Shown here: positions 7,019 to 12,660 of the stretch, piece after piece
How positions within the stretch are numbered: position 1 is the stretch's first letter
Layout of the letters: each line of letters opens with the position of its first letter
Source of the DNA: an uncultured bacterium
GTDB taxonomy: Bacteria; Bacteroidota; Bacteroidia; Bacteroidales; CAIWKO01
Direction: 5' to 3'
Assembly: GCA_903916135.1 (NCBI GenBank)
Contig: CAIWVT010000200.1
Span: forward strand, 1-12,660
DNA: 12,660 nucleotides
Translations under genes and position numbers: made by a program
Notes under the pieces: model-generated
The model's database searches: none
What the model was told of the DNA's origin: nothing
What the model saw: the letters and a program-made list of their open reading frames with translations, nothing else

Positions 7019-9310
7019 ATGTCTCGCATTTATAAAATAGTAATTCTTTGGGCAATTTGTCTGTTGGCTGTTCAAACTGTCTTCGCACAAAAGGTGGCAG
7101 TGGTGTTGAGTGGCGGCGGAGCTAAAGGTTCTGCACACGTGGGTATGCTGAAAGCCTTGGAAGAAAATTGCATACCTATTGATTACATTGCCGGAACATC
7201 AATGGGAGCTATTGTTGGCAGCATGTATGCCGCAGGATATTCGCCTGACGAAATTGGGAAGATAATTTCTTCTGAAGAGTTTTTAGGCTGCGCAAGTGGC
7301 AAAATTGATGATAAATATGTATATCATTTTAAAAAAAGTGATCCTGATGCTTCGTGGGTAAACATAAAATTCAATTACGATTCGATTTTAAGTTATAAAC
7401 TTCCAACAAATATTATCTCACCCTATCAGGTTGATTTCGGATTTATGTATTTTCTTACGGCTGCAGGCGTAGCTGCTAATCACAATTTCGATAGTCTGTT
7501 TATTCCTTTTCGTTGCGTTGCCTCTGACATTGTTGCAAAAAAAGCTGTGTCGTTTTCTCATGGTTATTTACCCGAAGCTGTCCGAGCATCTATGACGTAT
7601 CCATTTTATTTTCGACCTATTAAGATTGATAACTGCTTGCTTTTTGATGGTGGCATGTACAATAATTTTCCGGCAGACATTGCCCTCCAAGATTTTAACC
7701 CCGACATCATCATTGGATGTAATGTAGCTGCAAATTCAGGAATACCGGACGAAAACGATATCAGGTCGCAGATAGAAAACATGCTGACGACAAATACAAA
7801 CTATAGTGTGATATGCGAAAACAGTGTGATGATAACACCACAACTGCCTAAAGTATCGGAGTTTGGTTTCGACAGAGCTCAGGAGCTTATAGATTCAGGT
7901 TATAATGCTACGCTTAAAAAAATCGCTGAAATACGTATTTTCGTTCACGACTCAGTGTCGGTCGAGAAACGCCGTGCTCAAAGAAAAGCCTTCAATGCAA
8001 CCAAACCGCAATTGCTGTTTGATTCTATTACTATTACGGGAGTAAATCCATATCAGGCTGTGTATATCCGCAAATCAATCATGCATCGCGATTCAACCTT
8101 TGATATTCACCAATTGAAACAGGAATACTTTAAACTTTTAGCCGATGATAAAATCGAATCAATTTATCCAAAAGCTATTTTCAATAAAAAAACAGGCTTG
8201 TTCACATTAAACTTGGAAGTGAAAAGAGAGAAAAATTTTGTTGCTCAGTTTGGTGGTATAATTTCATCAAGTAATGTCAATGGTGCATTTATCGGTTTAC
8301 AATATAAATATTTAGGGATGGTAGCATCTAAGATTTCCGTTAATTTCGCCATCGGACGATTTTATAGTGCCGCACAAGTTAAATCTCGTTTTGATTTCCC
8401 CTATCGAACACCATTCTATTTAGAAACTTCTGTTGGATTTAACCAGTGGGATTACTTTAAAACTACAATACGTTTTTTTGAAGATAAATTGCCGTCCTAT
8501 CTTTTAGAAAATGAGTTTAATTTTATTACAGAATTTGCTTTTCCGGCTTATAACAAAGGTAAATTTCTTTTTGGACCGTCTTTCGCCCGAACCCGAGAAC
8601 AATATTATCAAACAAATGCCTTCTCAAAAACAGATACTACCGATAAAACTACGTTTAATTTTTTTACAGTTCATTCGCAATTTAACCGATTTTCCTTAAA
8701 TCAGAAACAGTTCCCAACTGCTGGCACTTCTTTGATTTTTGATGTTAGATACATTTTGGGAGAAGAAGAAAACATCCCCGGATCAACTTCTATTGATAAG
8801 GAAGTTTTTAATAAAATGCAAAATTGGGTTCAAATAAAAATACTTTACGACCGCTATTTCAAAATAAAAGGGATATATAGTTTGGGTATTTATACAGAAG
8901 CATTGATTTCAAATAAGCCTTTATTTAATAATTATACGTCCAGTTTGCTTTCGGCTCCTGCATTTCAACCAACTCCGGAGAGCAAAGCCTTTTTAATTCC
9001 CAACTTTAGAGCAAATACTTATGGTGTTGTTGGCATAAAGAACATCATTAGAATTTATAAAAAAATTCATTTCCGTTTGGAAGGCTACTTGTTTCAACCT
9101 TATCAAGAAATATTGCAAACTAACGACTTCAAAGCATATTATGGCAAACCTTTTGAAGTCCGTTCGATATTGGGGTATGCAGCATTAGTGTATAACAGCC
9201 CTATTTGTCCGATAAGTATCAGTTTAAGTTATTATCATGAAAAAGACAACCCTTTTTCTATAATGTTTAATATCGGATACTTGATTTTTGGTAAAAGAGC
9301 TTTAGATTAA
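7019..9310 (+). CDS. Patatin-like phospholipase with POTRA-like domain and outer-membrane beta-barrel
   Basis: The ATG at 7019 is preferred over the adjacent in-frame GTG at 7016, giving 763 residues. A Sec signal peptide (hydrophobic ILWAICLLAV, cleavage after VFA) leads into the patatin domain (~25-325): oxyanion-hole loop GGGAKG (32-37), nucleophile S61 in GTSMG, and the dyad aspartate D210 in DGGMYNNFP. All catalytic elements are intact, so serine lipid-acyl hydrolase activity is expected. Residues ~331-404 (FDSITITGVNPYQAVYI onward) resemble a single POTRA domain. Residues ~405-763 show alternating amphipathic strands typical of a BamA/FhaC-type 16-strand barrel. This is the patatin-POTRA-barrel architecture of PlpD-like (type Vd) proteins, common in Bacteroidota; whether the patatin part is released or stays tethered is unknown. 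It starts 54 bases after the lyase stop and has a degenerate -7 box (TACTTTTA, 6994-7001) 17 bases before the ATG, so it may be cotranscribed or independent. The gene is markedly A/T-rich. Confidence 0.9.
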   Translation: MSRIYKIVILWAICLLAVQTVFAQKVAVVLSGGGAKGSAHVGMLKALEENCIPIDYIAGTSMGAIVGSMYAAGYSPDEIGKIISSEEFLGCASGKIDDKYVYHFKKSDPDASWVNIKFNYDSILSYKLPTNIISPYQVDFGFMYFLTAAGVAANHNFDSLFIPFRCVASDIVAKKAVSFSHGYLPEAVRASMTYPFYFRPIKIDNCLLFDGGMYNNFPADIALQDFNPDIIIGCNVAANSGIPDENDIRSQIENMLTTNTNYSVICENSVMITPQLPKVSEFGFDRAQELIDSGYNATLKKIAEIRIFVHDSVSVEKRRAQRKAFNATKPQLLFDSITITGVNPYQAVYIRKSIMHRDSTFDIHQLKQEYFKLLADDKIESIYPKAIFNKKTGLFTLNLEVKREKNFVAQFGGIISSSNVNGAFIGLQYKYLGMVASKISVNFAIGRFYSAAQVKSRFDFPYRTPFYLETSVGFNQWDYFKTTIRFFEDKLPSYLLENEFNFITEFAFPAYNKGKFLFGPSFARTREQYYQTNAFSKTDTTDKTTFNFFTVHSQFNRFSLNQKQFPTAGTSLIFDVRYILGEEENIPGSTSIDKEVFNKMQNWVQIKILYDRYFKIKGIYSLGIYTEALISNKPLFNNYTSSLLSAPAFQPTPESKAFLIPNFRANTYGVVGIKNIIRIYKKIHFRLEGYLFQPYQEILQTNDFKAYYGKPFEVRSILGYAALVYNSPICPISISLSYYHEKDNPFSIMFNIGYLIFGKRALD

Positions 9311-9372
9311 ATCCGAAATTCTGATAGGCTATTTATCAAATTACTAAAAATATTTACACTATTTTTTCACTT

Positions 9373-9406
9373 TTTGTAATACCAAAACAAAATATTTATA
9401 TTTTTG
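9373..9406 (+). promoter_or_regulatory. Promoter of the DUF349 gene (-33 and -7 boxes)
   Basis: TTTG at 9373-9376 and TATTTTTG at 9399-9406 (continuing as TTTGCAAA) are separated by 22 bases, within the 17-23 range reported for Bacteroidota -33/-7 promoters. The leader would be about 70 bases. It contains a start-stop ATGTAA (9421-9426) and a five-codon frame ATG GTA CTG CTA ACT TAA (9454-9471), ending ten bases before the real start; either may be chance. Confidence 0.65.
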
Positions 9407-9481
9407 CAAATTATTTTGAAATGTAACCTTCTTTACCGTTTCTCTAAAAAGTCATGGTACTGCTAACTTAATTTATTTATT

Positions 9482-12382
9482 ATGAACGACCAACTCAATC
9501 AGAATCCTTTGGAAAACGAAGAAACAATCAAGGATGAGAACTCCGTATCGGAAGATACACATGCAATTGAAACCGAAACTGTCGCAGAAATTTCCGGCAA
9601 CGTTGAAATGAATGGCACAGAAACAAACCATGAATATGAAAATAATCATGCATTTGAAGACAACACTATTGTTGAAACTACTAACACTCTTGAAACCAAA
9701 TTATCGGAAGAAATCGTAGCAACTGAAGACATTTTAGCAATAAATGTAGAAGATGTCGCTGAAACTACAGACGTAATTGAAGCAGAAATGGTAGAAACCA
9801 ATGCTGTTGTCGAAGCAGCAACTGTTGTAGAAACAGAAGCTATTGTTGAATCTGAAATATCAGATGAACTACCCATGTCGGAAGATAATACTATTAGTGA
9901 AACTGAAGCTAGCATCAAGGTGCAAGATTCTTTGGAAGCTGAAGTTGTTGAAGCAATTTCTGTTGTGGAAGAAATTCCTGCAATGGAAGCAGAAGTTGTT
10001 GCTGAAGTTTCAGATATTGTTGAAGCAGTGGTGGAAGAAACTACTCCAGTAGCTGAAGAAATCTTAGAAGTGGCAGCAGCAGCAGTTGTTGAAATCGAAG
10101 ATGTTATTGAAGCAGCAGTGGAAGAAATAGCTTCTGTTGTTGATGAAATTCCTGCAATGGAAGCAGAAGCTGTGGCTGAAGTTTCAGATATTGTTGAAGC
10201 AGTGGTGGAAGAAACTACTCCTGTAGCAGAAGAAATTCCGGCAGTGGCAGCAGAAGCAGTTATTGAAATCGCAGATGTTATAGAAGCAGCAGTGGAAGAA
10301 ATAGCTTCTGTTGTTGATGTAATTTCTGCAGTGAAAGCAGAAGTTGTGGCTGAAGTTTCAGATATTGTTGAAGCAGTGGTGGAAGAAACTACTCCTGTGG
10401 CAGAAGAAATTCCTGCAATTGAAGCAGAAACTATCGTTGAAGCTCCTGAGATGGTGGAAGCCGCATCCATAGAAAGCACTGAAGCTGTGGAAACGGTGGT
10501 TGCTGAGAAAACAGCAGAAGTTGAACCAGAAAAGAAAGAAAAAAGCAAACCTAAAAAGCCTACTAAAAAGGCAATCGCTGAGGATAAAGGTGAGGAAAGT
10601 AGTGATTTGCTTTCAGCAAATGATTTTATTGCAGAAGAAGAAGAGCATGAATTGGAAATTGAGCACGACATTGATTTCACAGTTTTATCAAAAGAGGAAT
10701 TAATTCTGAAACTTGAAGAACTAGTGATGGCTGATTCTATCAGTAAGATAAAAGCAATGGTGTCGAGTATCAAAGTTTCCTATTTGACAAAAATAAAAGA
10801 AGAAAAACAAGCCCATTTAGACAAATATCTGGAAGACGGCGGAACAAAAGAAGAGTATGTTCCGATTGTTGACGCGATGGAAGAACGTTTTAAGGCTGCT
10901 TTCGATATATATAAAGAAAAGAAAACAAAAGAAGACCATCAACAAGAAAGATTAAAGTCGCAAAATCTGCAATTGAAGAAACAAATTTTGGAAGAAATCA
11001 AAGTTTTGGTCAATTCAGAGGAATCGTTGAAGAAAACGTATGATGATTTCAAATCGCTGCAAGAGAAATGGAAACAAGTAGGTATGGTTCCGCGCAACGA
11101 AATTGAAGGTTTGTGGAACAACTATCATTTCTTGGTTGAAGAATTCTTTAAAAAAGTAAAAATAAATAAAGAACTTAAAGATTTAGACCTAAAAAAGAAC
11201 TTAGAAATGAAAGTTCTGTTGTGCGAAAAGACAGAAGAACTCCTCATGGAAAAGAGTATTTCCAAATCATTCAAGTTGCTACAAAAATATCATGAAGAGT
11301 GGAAAGAAATAGGACCGGTTGTGCTCGACAAGAAGGATGAGATTTGGGAACGCTTCAAGAATGTTTCGGATAAAATCAATTCGCAGCGCAAGGAGTATTA
11401 TGATAAAATGACCGGAGATCAGGACACCAACCTTTTAGCGAAGACTGCTTTGTGCGAAAAAATAGAAGAGATCAACGGAGTGGAGATTATCACCTCAGAA
11501 GACTGGCATCAGAAAACAGATGAGGTTATAGAGTTGCAAAAGCTATGGGATTCTATCGGACGGGCACCTGTTAAGTTTCATGACCTTATCTGGGAGCGAT
11601 TCCGGGGGGGAATAAACACGTTTTATGATACCAAAAAGGAACACTTTGGTGGTTTGAAAGACGAACAAACGAACAACTATAACTTGAAGTTCGATATTTG
11701 TGTACAAGTAGAAGGTATGGCAAACAGCACCACATGGAAACAAACAACAGCAGACATATTGAAGTTGCAACAGGACTGGAAACTTATCGGACCTGTGCCT
11801 AAACGTTATGCCGATAAGATTTGGAGACGTTTTAGGGCTGCTTGCGATGTGTATTTCAAGAATAAAACCGCTTATTTCTCCAACATCAATGGCATCGAGA
11901 AGGAAAATTTGAAGAAAAAAGAAGAACTCTTGGAACGCATCGGCACTTACGTTGTTTCTGACGATAAAAGTGAAAATCTCTACTCCCTAAAAAGTATTCA
12001 AAGAGAATGGATGGAGATTGGGCACGTGCCTATTGAGCATAAAGATAGACTCCAGGGTTTGTATCGCACGGCAATTAATAGTTTAATGGATCGTTTGAAG
12101 CTATCTTCCTCAGAAGTAAGTACGATGAACTATAAGACTAAGATAGAAAACATTCAACATTCTCCCGACGCGGGAAAATTCCTTTCAAAAGAACGCGTTC
12201 AAATTGAAGGAAGGATTAACATGTTGAGCAATGACATCAAATTGTGGGAAAATAACATAGGTTTCTTGGCATCATCTAAAAAAGCAAGTATTTTGAAAGA
12301 TGAGTTCGAGAAAAAGATTCAGGAATCAAAACAGGAATTAGCTCTGTTGGAAGCCAAATTAAAGCTTCTTGCTAAACAATAA
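9482..12382 (+). CDS. DUF349-repeat protein with long acidic N-terminal repeat tail
   Basis: 966 residues without signal peptide or membrane segment, so cytoplasmic. Residues 1-345 are a low-complexity, highly acidic Glu/Val/Ala/Ile/Thr region that becomes a regular 29-residue repeat at 163-336. A short basic stretch follows (~348-365, EKKEKSKPKKPTKK), then an acidic linker. The folded part (~380-880) carries five DUF349 units, each with a W.xIG.VP-type core: LQEKWKQVGMVP (526), YHEEWKEIGPVV (603), LQKLWDSIGRAP (685), LQQDWKLIGPVP (762) and IQREWMEIGHVP (839), about 77 residues apart. A coiled-coil C-terminus (~900-966) ends the protein. DUF349 has no established biochemical role that I can name with confidence; helical repeats suggest binding. 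Bacteroidota homologues commonly have shorter acidic tails, so the tail here is an expansion. It has its own promoter and a strong terminator, so it is probably monocistronic. Confidence 0.85.
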   Translation: MNDQLNQNPLENEETIKDENSVSEDTHAIETETVAEISGNVEMNGTETNHEYENNHAFEDNTIVETTNTLETKLSEEIVATEDILAINVEDVAETTDVIEAEMVETNAVVEAATVVETEAIVESEISDELPMSEDNTISETEASIKVQDSLEAEVVEAISVVEEIPAMEAEVVAEVSDIVEAVVEETTPVAEEILEVAAAAVVEIEDVIEAAVEEIASVVDEIPAMEAEAVAEVSDIVEAVVEETTPVAEEIPAVAAEAVIEIADVIEAAVEEIASVVDVISAVKAEVVAEVSDIVEAVVEETTPVAEEIPAIEAETIVEAPEMVEAASIESTEAVETVVAEKTAEVEPEKKEKSKPKKPTKKAIAEDKGEESSDLLSANDFIAEEEEHELEIEHDIDFTVLSKEELILKLEELVMADSISKIKAMVSSIKVSYLTKIKEEKQAHLDKYLEDGGTKEEYVPIVDAMEERFKAAFDIYKEKKTKEDHQQERLKSQNLQLKKQILEEIKVLVNSEESLKKTYDDFKSLQEKWKQVGMVPRNEIEGLWNNYHFLVEEFFKKVKINKELKDLDLKKNLEMKVLLCEKTEELLMEKSISKSFKLLQKYHEEWKEIGPVVLDKKDEIWERFKNVSDKINSQRKEYYDKMTGDQDTNLLAKTALCEKIEEINGVEIITSEDWHQKTDEVIELQKLWDSIGRAPVKFHDLIWERFRGGINTFYDTKKEHFGGLKDEQTNNYNLKFDICVQVEGMANSTTWKQTTADILKLQQDWKLIGPVPKRYADKIWRRFRAACDVYFKNKTAYFSNINGIEKENLKKKEELLERIGTYVVSDDKSENLYSLKSIQREWMEIGHVPIEHKDRLQGLYRTAINSLMDRLKLSSSEVSTMNYKTKIENIQHSPDAGKFLSKERVQIEGRINMLSNDIKLWENNIGFLASSKKASILKDEFEKKIQESKQELALLEAKLKLLAKQ
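9968..10489 (+). repeat. In-frame 87-bp repeats arranged as 174-bp higher-order units
   Basis: Six 29-codon units alternate between two types. Type A lies at 9968-10054, 10142-10228 and 10316-10402 and carries AEVSDIVEAVVEETTPVA. Type B lies at 10055-10141, 10229-10315 and, divergent, at 10403-10489; its first two copies carry DVIEAAVEEIASVV. A copies resemble each other more than they resemble B, so the real period is 174 bp (58 residues); the phrase starting gctgaagtttcagatattg recurs at 10001, 10175 and 10349, exactly 174 apart. This implies duplication of an A-B pair. Confidence 0.9.
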
Positions 12383-12393
12383 TATCACAGAAG

Positions 12394-12424
12394 AAAAACC
12401 GTTGACTATCAACGGTTTTTTTTT
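12394..12424 (+). terminator. Strong Rho-independent terminator after the DUF349 gene
   Basis: A 12-bp perfect stem, aaaaaccgttga (12394-12405) with tcaacggttttt (12409-12420), encloses a 3-base loop and runs into nine T residues (12416-12424). It starts 12 bases after the TAA at 12380-12382. The A-run on the left arm could also make it act on minus-strand transcripts. Confidence 0.92.
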
Positions 12425-12474
12425 GTCTTGATATTTTCTTTTGATTCATTTTAAATAAGCTAAGAATAATTTCG

Positions 12475-12482
12475 TAATTTTG
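12475..12482 (+). promoter_or_regulatory. -7 promoter box of sufC
   Basis: TAATTTTG, extended as TAATTTTGCAG, matches TAnnTTTG and ends 59 bases before the ATG at 12542. It lies after the strong terminator, so sufC starts a new transcript. The leader contains ATGTAA at 12493-12498. No -33 element at good spacing is visible. Confidence 0.6.
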
Positions 12483-12541
12483 CAGTTTTACTATGTAATA
12501 AAAAAAACACGCATATATTTTAAACAGATAAACAAAAAACT

Positions 12542-12660
12542 ATGTCGCTTCTCGAAATAAAGAATTTAAAGGTTTCTATAAATAATAAAAAGATTATCAA
12601 AGGTCTGGATTTGACAGTAAATGCAGGCGAAGTACACGCTATCATGGGACCCAACGGCAC
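12542..12660 (+). CDS. sufC: SufC, Fe-S cluster assembly ATPase (N-terminal part)
   Basis: Only the first 39 codons and two bases are present; the gene continues past the right edge. The sequence reads MSLLEIKNLKVSINNKK, then IIKGLDLTVNAGE and VHAIMGPNG, ending inside the Walker A loop (GPNGxGKS). The EVHAIMGPNG string and the short spacing from the start are typical of SufC, the cytoplasmic ABC-type ATPase that works with SufB and SufD to build iron-sulfur clusters. Another ABC ATPase cannot be excluded from 39 residues, but the motif is rarely seen elsewhere. In many Bacteroidota sufB directly precedes sufC; here the upstream neighbour is the DUF349 gene behind a terminator, so sufC seems to begin its own unit. 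No SufB sequence occurs in this window. Confidence 0.85.
   Translation, partial: MSLLEIKNLKVSINNKKIIKGLDLTVNAGEVHAIMGPNG

Noticed and set aside
9646..10773. Antisense 375-codon Ser/Thr/Ala-rich frame opposite the acidic repeats
   Set aside because: The repeats keep the reverse frame open as well; the Ser/Thr/Ala content is simply the complement of Glu/Val/Ala codons, and no promoter fits.

Overview
The window looks like part of a Bacteroidota chromosome; the order cannot be fixed from sequence alone. Support comes from several -7 promoter boxes of the TAnnTTTG type characteristic of this phylum, starts preceded by A/T-rich leaders rather than Shine-Dalgarno sites, a lipoprotein with a surface-lipoprotein-like architecture, a patatin phospholipase fused to an outer-membrane barrel, a DUF349-repeat protein and a SufC of the usual type. 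No RNA genes, insertion sequences or CRISPR arrays were seen.

Layout. Positions 1-931 (minus) hold the N-terminal 310 codons of a GT-C membrane glycosyltransferase that runs off the left edge. Positions 932-1626 are gene-free and hold a 221-bp element bounded by 19-bp perfect inverted repeats and filled with 42-bp tandem repeats, then a strong terminator serving the next gene. Positions 1627-2106 (minus) encode a small soluble protein of unknown function and 2276-3232 (minus) an exported lipoprotein. A divergent promoter region (3233-3340) separates these from the plus-strand block: a secreted TPR protein (3341-5692), a PLP-dependent Cys/Met lyase, probably methionine gamma-lyase (5780-6964), a patatin-barrel outer-membrane phospholipase (7019-9310), a DUF349 protein with a greatly expanded acidic repeat tail (9482-12382), a textbook terminator, and the first 39 codons of sufC running off the right edge.

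How the genes relate. This is mostly housekeeping and envelope biology rather than one pathway. Four products are envelope or exported (glycosyltransferase, lipoprotein, TPR protein, patatin barrel). The lyase and patatin genes are 54 bases apart and might be cotranscribed, though the patatin gene has a degenerate -7 box of its own. The others look like separate transcription units. The least explained parts are the inverted-repeat-bounded tandem repeat element at 1236-1456, the orphan 159-residue gene next to it, and the higher-order 29/58-residue repeat in the DUF349 protein. I see no convincing new multi-gene system.
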